A stretch of DNA of 47,233 nucleotides from Alphaproteobacteria bacterium (GTDB lineage Bacteria > Pseudomonadota > Alphaproteobacteria > Micavibrionales > CSBR16-224). This document shows, in pieces, positions 18,501 through 27,401 of this stretch; position 1 is the stretch's first letter, and each line of letters starts with the position of its first letter. A program made the position numbers and the translations under genes. The notes beneath the pieces are model-generated. The model saw nothing but the letters and a program-made list of their open reading frames with translations, was not told the origin of the DNA and searched no databases. The stretch is taken from positions 1-47,233 of the forward strand of contig JAJFGX010000045.1 of NCBI GenBank assembly GCA_021775895.1, given 5' to 3'.

Positions 18501-18517
18501 TTTCCTAAATTAGGAAA
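18501..18517. promoter_or_regulatory. Perfect 8-1-8 palindrome between divergent wbpE and wbpA
   Basis: TTTCCTAA-A-TTAGGAAA, a perfect 17-base dyad, 48 bases before the wbpA-like start and 77 bases before the wbpE-like start. Size, symmetry and place fit an operator for a dimeric regulator able to control both arms. On the minus strand TTGCTA with TATACA 18 bases later (about 18460-18490) is a possible wbpE promoter. The binding protein is unknown. Confidence 0.5.
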
Positions 18518-18564
18518 AATGTGATATTTAAATTAAATAATAATTATAAAGAAGGAGATACATC

Positions 18565-19950
18565 ATGCAACATATGCAGCAAAAAGTCGTGCAAGACAAT
18601 AATGAAGAAATTTCTTTTATTGATACGCTTTGCGATAAATTCAAAGAACGCAAGGCTACTATTGGTATTGTTGGTTTAGGTTATGTTGGTTTGCCACTTG
18701 CTTCTGCAACATGTAGTGCAACATTCAAAACAATTGGCTATGATGTTGATGCTACAAAGATTGAGAAACTTTCCAAAGGTGAGTCTTATATCGGCGGTGT
18801 TTCTGATGATAGCATTGCAAAATTTGTAGAATATGGACTTTTTGAAGCTACAGATGATTTCTCAAGGCTTTCTGAATCTGATGCTATATTGATTTGTGTG
18901 CCGACTCCCATTACTAAATATCGTGACCCAGACTTATCATATGTTATTAAAACAACGGAAGTTATCGCAAAATATTTGCGAGCAGGGCAATTAATTATCC
19001 TAGAGTCCACAACATATCCAGGGACTACTACTGATGTAATGCGTCCAATATTAGAGGAAGTATCAGGGCTTAAGTCTGGCGTAGATTTCTTCATTGCATA
19101 TTCACCAGAGCGGGAAGATCCTGGTAATCCAGACTTTAACACAGCTGCAATCCCTAAAGTTGTTGGTGGTGATGGAGCAGATGCTTTGCGCTTATCACAA
19201 ACCATGTATGATGAATTTCTAACTGGATATACAGTTCCTGTGTCGTCGCCAGCAACGGCGGAGGCTGTAAAGTTAACTGAGAATATTTTTCGTTCAGTTA
19301 ATATTGCCTTGGTTAATGAACTTAAAACTATTTATAAAACACTAGGCATTGATATTTGGGAATTGATAGAAGCGGCAAAAACTAATCCATTTGGCTATAT
19401 GCCTTTCTATCCTGGCCCGGGGCTTGGTGGTCACTGTATTCCGATTGATCCTTTTTACTTGAGCTGGAAGGCTCGTGAACATGGGATTTCTACACGATTT
19501 ATTGAGCTTGCGGGTGAAATTAATGTTTCAATGCCAGCCTATGTTATTCGTCAATTAGCTACAGTGCTAAATGAGAGATATTCTAAGCCATTAAATGGCA
19601 CAAAAATTCTTATTTTAGGTGTTGCCTATAAAAAGAATGTTGCTGATTTACGTGAAAGTCCAGCTTTTGCAATTATGGATTTATTGCGAAAATATCGTGC
19701 AGAAACATCTTTTCATGATTCTCATGTGTCTGAGATACCAGATTTAAGGGAACACCCTGAATTTAAAGGGCTTAAGTCTGTAGAGCTAACGCCAGAGATT
19801 CTAAGATCTCATGATGCTGTGATGATAGTTACAGATCATGACAACATTGATTATGATTTTGTTGCAAAACATGCAAAGTTGATTGTTGATACACGTAATG
19901 CAACACATAATATTTCTGAAGAATTTAAAGACAAAATTGTGAAAGCATAG
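18565..19950 (+). CDS. wbpA: WbpA-like UDP-N-acetylglucosamine 6-dehydrogenase
   Basis: 461 aa, UDP-glucose/GDP-mannose dehydrogenase family. NAD-binding GLGYVG at 37-42, middle-domain stretch LTENIFRSVNIALVNELK, catalytic cysteine in GPGLGGHCIPIDP (C291), and a C-terminal UDP-binding domain beginning VLNERYSKPLNG. It oxidises C6 of UDP-GlcNAc to UDP-GlcNAcA, the first step to UDP-ManNAc3NAcA. Strong ribosome site AAGGAGA six bases before the ATG. Divergent from wbpE; followed on the same strand by the wbpI-like epimerase with a MITE-like repeat between them. Confidence 0.92.
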   Translation: MQHMQQKVVQDNNEEISFIDTLCDKFKERKATIGIVGLGYVGLPLASATCSATFKTIGYDVDATKIEKLSKGESYIGGVSDDSIAKFVEYGLFEATDDFSRLSESDAILICVPTPITKYRDPDLSYVIKTTEVIAKYLRAGQLIILESTTYPGTTTDVMRPILEEVSGLKSGVDFFIAYSPEREDPGNPDFNTAAIPKVVGGDGADALRLSQTMYDEFLTGYTVPVSSPATAEAVKLTENIFRSVNIALVNELKTIYKTLGIDIWELIEAAKTNPFGYMPFYPGPGLGGHCIPIDPFYLSWKAREHGISTRFIELAGEINVSMPAYVIRQLATVLNERYSKPLNGTKILILGVAYKKNVADLRESPAFAIMDLLRKYRAETSFHDSHVSEIPDLREHPEFKGLKSVELTPEILRSHDAVMIVTDHDNIDYDFVAKHAKLIVDTRNATHNISEEFKDKIVKA

Positions 19951-19953
19951 CTT

Positions 19954-20058
19954 TATAGTCTTTTCAATTTATTTTTACACTAGGCATGAGGAACGAAGCC
20001 TAGTAATCTAGGTGAGAGACGAAATAACAACGTGTAAAAGTTAAGTGGAATTACTATA
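19954..20058. repeat. MITE-like palindromic repeat, copy B
   Basis: 105-bp inverted copy of 885-990, here filling almost all of the gap between wbpA and wbpI and ending three bases before the wbpI ATG. Ends TATAGTC and ACTATA; internal ACTAGGC/GCCTAGT stem. As part of the mRNA it would place a large hairpin directly before the wbpI start. Confidence 0.87.
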
Positions 20059-20060
20059 TT

Positions 20061-21128
20061 ATGAGGAAAATATTAACTGTCATTGGAGCTCGCCCACAAT
20101 TTATAAAAGCGGCAACAATTTCACGTGTTATAAAAGAAAAATACTCCAATAAAATAAAAGAAATTATTGTGCATACAGGACAGCATTACGATGCAAATAT
20201 GTCTGATATTTTCTTCACTGAAATGGAAATTCCAAAACCTGATTATTATTTAAATGTTGGTGGAAAATCACATGCCGAGATGACAGGAGACATGCTGACT
20301 AAGCTTGAAAAATTGATGTTGGAAGAAAAACCAGATGTTGTACTGGTTTACGGTGATACGAATTCAACTCTTGCCGCTGCCTTATGTGCTTCAAAATTAT
20401 TGATACCTATCGCTCATATAGAGGCAGGTATGCGTGCTTATAATAAAAATATACCAGAAGAAATAAATAGAGTTATGGTTGACCATGTCACAAATCATTT
20501 CTTTTGTACAACAGATGTTCCAGCAAATAATCTGCGAAAAGAAGGTCTTGTGGATAATATTAATATAGTTGGTGATGTCATGTATGATGCTGTTTTATTT
20601 TATAAAGAAATAGCCCAGCCAACTGCCACAGTTAAAAACCTACCAGATGATTTTTATCTTGTGACGTGTCATAGACAGGAAAATACAGATAATAAAGATA
20701 ATTTAATTAGTATTTTTAAAGCTCTTGAGATTTTATCTAAAAACAGCCCTGTCGTTCTACCACTGCACCCTAGAACAAAAAAATATATCGCAGAGTATGG
20801 AATAGATATAAGTAGCCTTAATATAATTGAGCCTGTTGGCTATTTTGATATGCTTTATTTATTAGAGCATTCAAAAATGGTTTTAACTGATTCTGGTGGA
20901 CTGCAAAAAGAGGCATATTACTTTGAAAAGCCTGTAATTATTATGCGTGATCAAACAGAATGGCTGGAAATCGTTGAGCAGGGATTAGGAATATTAACTG
21001 GTGCAGATAAAGGTAAAATCTTAGATGCGGTTAGTAAGCTCCATGATATAAAATCATTCAAAGCAAATATATATGGTGATGGTAGAGCTGCGGAAAAAAT
21101 TGTGGCAGTACTATCTAAGGTAGCCTAA
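20061..21128 (+). CDS. wbpI: WbpI-like non-hydrolysing UDP-HexNAc 2-epimerase
   Basis: 355 aa, GT-B-like epimerase fold. Motifs: TVIGARPQFIKAA at 6-18, VYGDTNSTLAAAL near 95-107, IAHIEAGMRAYNKNIPEEINR near 115-135, VTCHRQENTD near 203-212 and LTDSGGLQKEAYYF near 275-288. In the context of wbpA, B, E and D this is best read as WbpI, which epimerises C2 of UDP-GlcNAc(3NAc)A to UDP-ManNAc(3NAc)A, rather than WecB making UDP-ManNAc. The start lies inside the end of the repeat element; the ribosome site is poor. Confidence 0.88.
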   Translation: MRKILTVIGARPQFIKAATISRVIKEKYSNKIKEIIVHTGQHYDANMSDIFFTEMEIPKPDYYLNVGGKSHAEMTGDMLTKLEKLMLEEKPDVVLVYGDTNSTLAAALCASKLLIPIAHIEAGMRAYNKNIPEEINRVMVDHVTNHFFCTTDVPANNLRKEGLVDNINIVGDVMYDAVLFYKEIAQPTATVKNLPDDFYLVTCHRQENTDNKDNLISIFKALEILSKNSPVVLPLHPRTKKYIAEYGIDISSLNIIEPVGYFDMLYLLEHSKMVLTDSGGLQKEAYYFEKPVIIMRDQTEWLEIVEQGLGILTGADKGKILDAVSKLHDIKSFKANIYGDGRAAEKIVAVLSKVA

Positions 21129-21143
21129 AAATTATTTTTTAAC

Positions 21144-21241
21144 CCAAGTCCCAACTTCATATCATAATTGCAACCTAACTAATTGATATATAACAGGTGC
21201 TGGGTTATGTAAAATAGATGAGGTGGTTTAAGGGGACTTGG
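21144..21241. other. Long-range inverted repeat between convergent genes
   Basis: CCAAGTCCC (21144-21152) pairs exactly with GGGACTTGG (21233-21241), which is followed by eight T; the 80-base loop has a further AACCCA/TGGGTT pairing option. It could act as a poor terminator for wbpI. The right arm lies in the last codons of the convergent hypothetical gene. Confidence 0.3.
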
Positions 21242-22010
21242 TTTTTTTTAGTTCTTTTATAAATAATTCAGAAATTTCTACAACGGTATTCCAATCTGCT
21301 ATGATTTGTGCGTGAAAAACTACCCGCTTTGATTCTTCTTCAAAAGAATGGGTCATCCACGGTATAAAACTTCCAAGAATTTCAATTTCACCCGAAAGGC
21401 GTTTATATTCATCAAACTGGTAATCTTTTAATGCATTATCTTGCAAAGTTTTTAATTCTTTTTCTTTTTTTTCTTCCTCTTCATTGAAAACATAAGGCGG
21501 TACATACAGCGAAATCCTATGTGCCAATGTATGGCGGAAATCTTCAATATAAGAGAACCATTTTTCATGCTCTTTGGTCTTCAAATATTTTTTCAAATCC
21601 TCAGGAAATGAACCTCGAACACATTTATATTTTTTTCCAAAGCCAATTTGAGAGTTTTCCAAAGGTTGATTTTTCTTATTCCGTACATTGTTTTCTTTAG
21701 CCCATATCCAAGCTAAATTGTCTAACGCCCCACAAATGTTGAAAACAAATGCTTGTAGATTGATTTCAGTATCATCCAATTCTTCTGATGAAAGCTTACG
21801 ATCAATATCTGGAGGGCATATTCTGTAGATGTTATCGATACATCTCTTTAGTGTTTTCATTCGTCTAATAAATCCATGGTAAGCAAATTCAGCTGCTCGC
21901 TCACTCTGAAAACTATATGTGTTAAAACTTAAAAATAAAGACTCACATTTACCCTCTATCTCTTCGTAAGATTGTTTTAGTTCTTGAATGTTTTCTTTAG
22001 AGAAATACAT
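21228..22010 (-). CDS. Conserved hypothetical protein with a HEPN-like RX4H motif
   Basis: 260 aa from the chosen start. All-helical, charged, no signal peptide or membrane segment. The core ALDNLAWIWAKE, then WFSYIEDFRHTLAHRISLY, then IPWMTHSFEE resembles a widespread family of bacterial hypothetical proteins; R159-HTLA-H164 fits the R-x4-6-H active-site motif of HEPN ribonucleases, but this is only a motif match. The frame is open upstream through ATG 22028 to GTG 22049, inside the preceding gene; ATG 22010 begins one base after that gene's stop, suggesting coupled translation. The three starts cannot be ranked firmly. Function unknown. Confidence 0.7.
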   Translation of the reverse strand: MYFSKENIQELKQSYEEIEGKCESLFLSFNTYSFQSERAAEFAYHGFIRRMKTLKRCIDNIYRICPPDIDRKLSSEELDDTEINLQAFVFNICGALDNLAWIWAKENNVRNKKNQPLENSQIGFGKKYKCVRGSFPEDLKKYLKTKEHEKWFSYIEDFRHTLAHRISLYVPPYVFNEEEEKKEKELKTLQDNALKDYQFDEYKRLSGEIEILGSFIPWMTHSFEEESKRVVFHAQIIADWNTVVEISELFIKELKKTKSP

Positions 22011-22011
22011 T

Positions 22012-23562
22012 TTATTCTTTAATCTCATTTGTAGGTTTACTTCTTTCACTGTTAACCATTAACATAGATTTAGAATTACAGCTGGATATAATTTCATATA
22101 AACTATCTAAGTTTAAAGCTATACAGCCCTCCGTTGGGGTTTTATTTGGGTGCATTACATGCATGAAAATTGCACTGCCTTTATTCTTAATTGCAGGACT
22201 ATCATTATAACCAAGCTCAACCACCAAATCATAAAGCTTATCATTTCGCCACATTTTTTCATATGACCCGTCATGCGGTAGCTCAACCAATTTATTATAG
22301 CTTTGACAATTGGCATCATCGCACCAACCAATATTTTTTAAAATTGATTGCATTGGTAGCTTTGTTTTGGGAGTGTTGATTTTATCTGCTCGATAAAAGA
22401 CTCTACGCATTGCCCATTCTCCAGCAGGTGTTGCTCCATCGCCTTCTTTTTTATCTTCTGCAGAAACAATGCCACTGCGACCTAGTAAACAGGGGTATTT
22501 TTTGCCATTAAATGAAATTATGCCTTTTGTTTTATCATCTGCATTAGCAGAGACATAAATATTGTTATCAAGCTCTAAAACTGGGTAGTTGCCAGTTCTG
22601 TCCATTTTATAATTTCGCCATTTGGTAAAGTGTATAGGCTTGTTGTTTTCTAGTGGCTCGCCAAACATTTCCCAATTCCATATATATAATTCAATCATAC
22701 GCAAGCGTATAAAACCATCAATAATATCCAACCATTTTTGGGGTAGCGGATAAACCTCAAGGTAAGATGACAGAAGCTTATCACGAAACTTTTGTTTATA
22801 TTCATCTGATAAATCAAGGCTATTGAGATAGCATAAAGGCACAGCAAGGTCATAGATAAAAAAGTTATAAGCACAACCATCAAAATCAATCAAAGTTAGC
22901 TTGCCATTACTATCCATAAACATGTTGTCGCCATGTGCGTCCATATGGCTTAACCCATATACTTTTTTATCAATGGGTAGGCTATTATACCATTTTATTG
23001 CTTTTTCAAACTCTACTCTAGCATCTTTGGCTTTTGCGGGCAGGATTTTTAAAGCATTTTTAATTTCATTAATATCACGATAATGGAATCGTCTCATCCA
23101 TGGTAGAAATGGTCTATATTTAGCGCTTGTTTTATGTAGATAACCTAAGTAACGTCCTAATTTTTTTGCATTGTTAATGTCATTATATAATTTATCTTTA
23201 CCAATGATATTGCCATGAGCTTTTTCAAACATACAAATTGAATAGCTTGAATTTGCAGTCTTTATTTCCTCTACATCATTGTCGGCACTAGATGGAATAA
23301 CTCCCGCAACTTGCAGGTTATTTTTTGCTAGAAATTGCATGAAAGCCATTTCAGCTCTTACATTATATACTGAACGATGCCTTTCTTCAGTTATACGCAA
23401 TATATATTCAGGATTTGATGGAATACGATAAACAATATTTTCAGACGCACCGATAAATTGTGGTTTTGCAGATATTCCCCATAGAGCAATAGCTGATTCT
23501 GCTAGATCATATAATTCTTCTAAATTACGTTGATTTGCAAATCCTTCCATAACCACTACCAT
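22012..23562 (-). CDS. Fusion of an APH-family small-molecule kinase and an L,D-transpeptidase (YkuD-like) domain
   Basis: 516 aa, one uninterrupted frame. Residues about 20-300 are an aminoglycoside/choline-kinase-type phosphotransferase: catalytic loop HMDAHGDN (H206, D208, N213) and metal-binding LIDFDG (D226, D228). Residues about 330-500 are an L,D-transpeptidase-like domain: LGRSGIV, EGDGATPAGEW, GWCDDANCQSYN, MWRNDKLYDLVVELGYN, and the active-site pattern AIFMHVMHPNKTPTEGC (H468, C480). This C-terminal part resembles short (about 170 aa) stand-alone alphaproteobacterial proteins. No signal peptide is seen. It follows sucD by 15 bases and precedes the HEPN-like gene. ATG 23550 is an alternative start with a slightly better ribosome site. 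Substrates of both halves are unknown. Confidence 0.85.
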   Translation of the reverse strand: MVVVMEGFANQRNLEELYDLAESAIALWGISAKPQFIGASENIVYRIPSNPEYILRITEERHRSVYNVRAEMAFMQFLAKNNLQVAGVIPSSADNDVEEIKTANSSYSICMFEKAHGNIIGKDKLYNDINNAKKLGRYLGYLHKTSAKYRPFLPWMRRFHYRDINEIKNALKILPAKAKDARVEFEKAIKWYNSLPIDKKVYGLSHMDAHGDNMFMDSNGKLTLIDFDGCAYNFFIYDLAVPLCYLNSLDLSDEYKQKFRDKLLSSYLEVYPLPQKWLDIIDGFIRLRMIELYIWNWEMFGEPLENNKPIHFTKWRNYKMDRTGNYPVLELDNNIYVSANADDKTKGIISFNGKKYPCLLGRSGIVSAEDKKEGDGATPAGEWAMRRVFYRADKINTPKTKLPMQSILKNIGWCDDANCQSYNKLVELPHDGSYEKMWRNDKLYDLVVELGYNDSPAIKNKGSAIFMHVMHPNKTPTEGCIALNLDSLYEIISSCNSKSMLMVNSERSKPTNEIKE

Positions 23563-23577
23563 TGGTTTTTATTAGAC

Positions 23578-24453
23578 TTATGCCACCATTGCTTTTTCCA
23601 TCGCATCTCCCAGTCCAGCAGGGCTATCAGATACGATAATACCAACATCACGCATAGCTGCCATTTTACTGGCTGCATCACCTTTGCCACCAGCAATAAT
23701 TGCTCCAGCATGTCCCATACGCTTACCAGCAGGGGCTGTAACGCCTGCAATAAAGCCTGCGACTGGCTTCTTACGAGGGTCATTTTTCAAGAATTCAGCA
23801 GCTTCTTCCTCAGCTGTACCGCCAATTTCTCCAATCATTAGAATGCCTTCTGTCTCATCATCATCAAGGAACATATCAATTGCATCAATGAAATTAGTGC
23901 CATTAACAGGGTCTCCACCAATACCGATACAAGTTGTTTGACCTAAACCATTAGCTGTTGTTTGAGCAACTGCTTCATAGGTTAATGTACCTGATCTGGA
24001 GACAATACCAATTTTTCCACGTTTATGAATATGCCCTGGCATGATACCAATTTTACATTCATCTGGAGTAATAACACCTGGGCAATTAGGCCCTATAAGA
24101 CGAGTGTTTGAACCTTCTAATGCATGGCGTACGCGTACCATATCTAAAACAGGTACACCCTCAGTAATGCATATGATTAATTCGATTCCAGCATCAATTG
24201 CCTCTAGCATTGCGTCTGCGGCGAATGATGGTGGTACATACAAGACACTTGCTGTTGCGCCTGTATCACGTACAGCATCTTGTACTGTATTAAATACTGG
24301 TAGTCCAAGGTGTAATTGCCCACCTTTACCAGGGGTCACTCCACCAACCATTTGTGTGCCGTAAGCAATTGCTTGCTCAGAATGAAATGTGCCTTGAGCT
24401 CCTGTAAAGCCCTGACAAATAACTTTTGTGTTTTTTCCAATAAGTACAGACAT
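23578..24453 (-). CDS. sucD: Succinate-CoA ligase, alpha subunit
   Basis: 291 aa. CoA-binding domain at the N-terminus ([15 protein letters not shown] near 15-30), [18 protein letters not shown] near 123-140, and the phosphohistidine in [10 protein letters not shown] (H248). With SucC it interconverts succinyl-CoA and succinate with nucleotide triphosphate formation in the TCA cycle. Stop of sucC and start of sucD share one base (TAATG), so the subunits are made from one message. Length and motifs are standard. Confidence 0.97.
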   Translation of the reverse strand: MSVLIGKNTKVICQGFTGAQGTFHSEQAIAYGTQMVGGVTPGKGGQLHLGLPVFNTVQDAVRDTGATASVLYVPPSFAADAMLEAIDAGIELIICITEGVPVLDMVRVRHALEGSNTRLIGPNCPGVITPDECKIGIMPGHIHKRGKIGIVSRSGTLTYEAVAQTTANGLGQTTCIGIGGDPVNGTNFIDAIDMFLDDDETEGILMIGEIGGTAEEEAAEFLKNDPRKKPVAGFIAGVTAPAGKRMGHAGAIIAGGKGDAASKMAAMRDVGIIVSDSPAGLGDAMEKAMVA

Positions 24454-25625
24454 TATGCAGCATCCTCTCTAACAGCATGAACAACTTTTTGTGCGGCATC
24501 AGCAAGATTATCCGCAGTAATAATATTCAGTCCTGATTTTTGTAATATATTTTTACCTTTTTCAACGTTAGTACCTTCTAGGCGTACAACTAAAGGCATG
24601 GTTAATCCCATCTCACGGGCAGCCACTATTACGCCCTCTGCGATAACATCGCAACGCATAATTCCACCAAAGATATTAACTAAAATACCTTCAACATTAG
24701 GATCAGATAGAATCAGTTTGAATGCCTCAGTAACACGCTCTTTCGTTGCTCCGCCCCCAACATCAAGGAAGTTTGCAGGAGATCCGCCATAAAGCTGGAT
24801 AATATCCATAGTCGCCATAGCAAGACCAGCACCATTGACCATACAACCAATATTACCAGCTAGTTTAACGTAGTTTAATTCGTGCTCTTTAGCTTTTAGC
24901 TCTGTTTCATCTTCTTCTGACTTATCTTGCAGTTTTTCAATAGTTGGGTGACGATATAGAGCATTATCATCAAAGTTCATTTTTGCATCAAGTGGCAAAA
25001 CCTCACCATCTTCAGTCACTACTAATGGATTAATTTCAACAATAGAGGCATCAAATTCTACGAATGTATTATATAATGCTGTGATTAACTTAACAGCTTG
25101 ACCAACTTGTTTTCCTGTTAGACCTAGACCAAAAGCTAATTTGCGACAATGAAATGGTTGAATGCCCATTGCAGGGTCAATCGCAACTTTTTGAATTAGT
25201 TCAGGAGTTTTATCCGCAACTTCTTCAATATCAACCCCACCTTCAGTTGATGCCATGACAGTAATAGATGATGTTGCTCTATCAACTAGCATGCCTAAAT
25301 AAAGTTCACGAGCAATAGCACAGCCAGACTCGATATAAATCCGCATTACTTCTTTACCCTCAGGGCCTGTTTGATGTGTGACTAATTGCATGCCAAGAAT
25401 TTCTTCGGCTGTTGTTTTCACTTCGTCTAAAGATGTGACAACTTTAACGCCACCACCCTTGCCCCTGCCACCAGCATGTATTTGTGCTTTGACCACATAT
25501 ACGCTGGTATTTAAGCCTTTAGCGACTTCAACAGCTTCTTCAACAGTATATGCAACTCCACCGTCTAATACTGGAATTCCTCGAGATTTTAAAATTTCTT
25601 TTGCTTGGTATTCATGGATATTCAT
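24453..25625 (-). CDS. sucC: Succinate-CoA ligase, beta subunit
   Basis: 390 aa. N-terminal ATP-grasp domain beginning [19 protein letters not shown], with the glycine-rich [16 protein letters not shown] near 46-61, and the C-terminal ligase domain with [13 protein letters not shown] and [18 protein letters not shown]. Gives nucleotide specificity and binds succinate. First gene of the minus-strand group sucC-sucD-kinase/LDT-HEPN-like; mdh and sucAB, frequent neighbours in alphaproteobacteria, are not present here. Confidence 0.97.
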   Translation of the reverse strand: MNIHEYQAKEILKSRGIPVLDGGVAYTVEEAVEVAKGLNTSVYVVKAQIHAGGRGKGGGVKVVTSLDEVKTTAEEILGMQLVTHQTGPEGKEVMRIYIESGCAIARELYLGMLVDRATSSITVMASTEGGVDIEEVADKTPELIQKVAIDPAMGIQPFHCRKLAFGLGLTGKQVGQAVKLITALYNTFVEFDASIVEINPLVVTEDGEVLPLDAKMNFDDNALYRHPTIEKLQDKSEEDETELKAKEHELNYVKLAGNIGCMVNGAGLAMATMDIIQLYGGSPANFLDVGGGATKERVTEAFKLILSDPNVEGILVNIFGGIMRCDVIAEGVIVAAREMGLTMPLVVRLEGTNVEKGKNILQKSGLNIITADNLADAAQKVVHAVREDAA

Positions 25626-25793
25626 TTTTTATTCCTACTTTTAATAAGTCTATTTATTTTACAACGATTCAGCATAGCATTAAAAGAAAATAGAGCAAAT
25701 AGGAAATGTTTAATTATTACACTTTACTTTTTATGACAGATTAATATACAATCCACTATCTTAAAATTGTTCAAAATTTAGATAGGATTAATA

Positions 25794-27209
25794 ATGGCAC
25801 GTAAGTATTTTGGAACTGATGGTATTAGAGGAACAGCAAATAACGGGTCAATGACTCCAGAAATTGTTTTAAATGCGGCAATGGCAACGGCTCAAATACT
25901 ACGAAAAGGCAATCACAGACATAAAGTAGTTATCGGTAAGGACACAAGATTATCTGGCTATATGATAGAACCATCGCTTGTTTCTGGTTTTATCTCTATG
26001 GGTATGGATGTTGTGTTATTAGGGCCTATACCAACCCCTGCTGTTGCTATGTTGACTAGGTCTTTGAGGGCTGATTTAGGCGTGATGATTTCTGCCTCAC
26101 ATAATAGATACCAAGATAATGGTATTAAGCTTTTTGGTGCTGATGGTTATAAATTATCTGATGATATAGAGCTGGAAATTGAAAAATTAATGGATAACCC
26201 TGATTTAATAGAAAATAGAGCAATATCAGAGGATTTAGGCAGAGCTTCAAGGCTTGAAGATGAAAGTGGTAGATATATCGAACATGTAAAAGCCACTTTT
26301 CCTAAGGACTTAAGGCTTGATGGTATGAAAATAGTAATTGATTGTGCCAATGGTGCTGCCTATAAAGCTGCACCTAAAGTTCTATGGGAGCTAGGTGCAG
26401 AAGTAATTGCAATTGCAACAGAGCCAAACGGAACAAATATTAATAAAGATTGCGGTGCAACTGCAACCAATGCTATGTGCGAGGCTGTAGTCGAGTATCA
26501 GGCAGATATAGGCATTGCTTTAGATGGTGATGCTGACCGCATTATTATGTGTGACGAAAAAGGGCAGGTAATAGATGGCGACCAATTAATAGCTCTTATT
26601 GCTAAAAGCTGGCAGGAAAAAGGGTTATTACACGATGGTGTAGTAGTGACGACAGTTATGTCGAATTTAGGGTTAGAGCGTTTTTTAAGCGATAAGGGCA
26701 TGCAGTTAAAACGTATGCCTGTTGGTGATAGATACGTTGTTGATCATATGCGTGCTAATAATTATAATCTTGGAGGCGAGCAATCTGGCCATATAGTTCT
26801 TGGAGATTACAGCACAACAGGTGATGGTATTCTTGCCGCTTTACAAATCCTTGCTATATTAAAAACCACTGATAAATTAGCTAGCGAGGCTTTGCATGTT
26901 TTTAAGGCTGTGCCACAAATACTAAAAAATATACGTTTCGAGCATAATATAGATATTGATACTTCAGAAGTTAATGGATATTTGTTGCATATTGAAAAAA
27001 GGTTAAATGGCAATGGACGTATTTTAGTTCGTAAATCTGGTACAGAGCCTTTAATTCGTGTAATGGCTGAGGGAGATGACGAAAAGTTAATAATTGAAAT
27101 TGTTGATGAAATATCTGCTTGGTTATTGGAATTAGATAAGCCACAAGTTGAAACTTCAACTTTACCTATGGCTAAGTTTCGTCATTGCGAGCATAGCGAA
27201 GCAATCTAG
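25794..27209 (+). CDS. glmM: Phosphoglucosamine mutase GlmM, with a repeat-derived C-terminal tail
   Basis: 471 aa. Converts glucosamine-6-phosphate to glucosamine-1-phosphate for peptidoglycan and LPS precursors. Starts ARKYFGTDGIRG; phosphoserine in ISASHN (S102); metal-binding DGDADR near 245-250; C-terminal phosphate loop RKSGTEPLIRVMAEG. Typical GlmM proteins are about 445-450 aa; here the last ten residues, FRHCEHSEAI, are encoded by the first arm of a REP-like palindrome that also supplies the stop codon, showing insertion of the element into the gene end. Activity should be unaffected, as the tail follows the complete fourth domain. Confidence 0.95.
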   Translation: MARKYFGTDGIRGTANNGSMTPEIVLNAAMATAQILRKGNHRHKVVIGKDTRLSGYMIEPSLVSGFISMGMDVVLLGPIPTPAVAMLTRSLRADLGVMISASHNRYQDNGIKLFGADGYKLSDDIELEIEKLMDNPDLIENRAISEDLGRASRLEDESGRYIEHVKATFPKDLRLDGMKIVIDCANGAAYKAAPKVLWELGAEVIAIATEPNGTNINKDCGATATNAMCEAVVEYQADIGIALDGDADRIIMCDEKGQVIDGDQLIALIAKSWQEKGLLHDGVVVTTVMSNLGLERFLSDKGMQLKRMPVGDRYVVDHMRANNYNLGGEQSGHIVLGDYSTTGDGILAALQILAILKTTDKLASEALHVFKAVPQILKNIRFEHNIDIDTSEVNGYLLHIEKRLNGNGRILVRKSGTEPLIRVMAEGDDEKLIIEIVDEISAWLLELDKPQVETSTLPMAKFRHCEHSEAI

Positions 27210-27271
27210 TCTTTAGTTATAACTATAATTCTGGATTGCCACGTCAGGCTAACGCCCTCCTCGCAATGACG
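27180..27271. repeat. REP-like palindromic element overlapping the end of glmM
   Basis: Arms CGTCATTGCGAG (27180-27191) and CTCGCAATGACG (27260-27271) are perfect inverted copies; inner GCAATC/GATTGC and a central 10-base palindrome AGTTATAACT also pair. This type of repeat, read as RHCEHSEAI-like peptide, is common in Rickettsiales and some other bacteria. It could also terminate glmM transcription. The rest of the gap to 27401 shows no gene. Confidence 0.85.
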
Positions 27272-27401
27272 TACTAGGCTATAGAACCAATAAACTAAAG
27301 GGCTAAGCAATAATTATTAATATCACTTAACTCTATAGTTTTGCTTTAATTATCTAGCTGCTCTTCTTATTTTTTGAGATGTATAGTACAATGATTCTAT
27401 A

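Noticed and set aside
20061-21128. Epimerase as WecB (UDP-ManNAc synthesis)
   Set aside because: Complete wbpA/B/E/D set nearby makes the WbpI role more likely, though sequence alone does not exclude WecB.
24041-24364. Plus-strand frame opposite sucD
   Set aside because: Shadow of a highly conserved gene on the minus strand; no ribosome site or family match.
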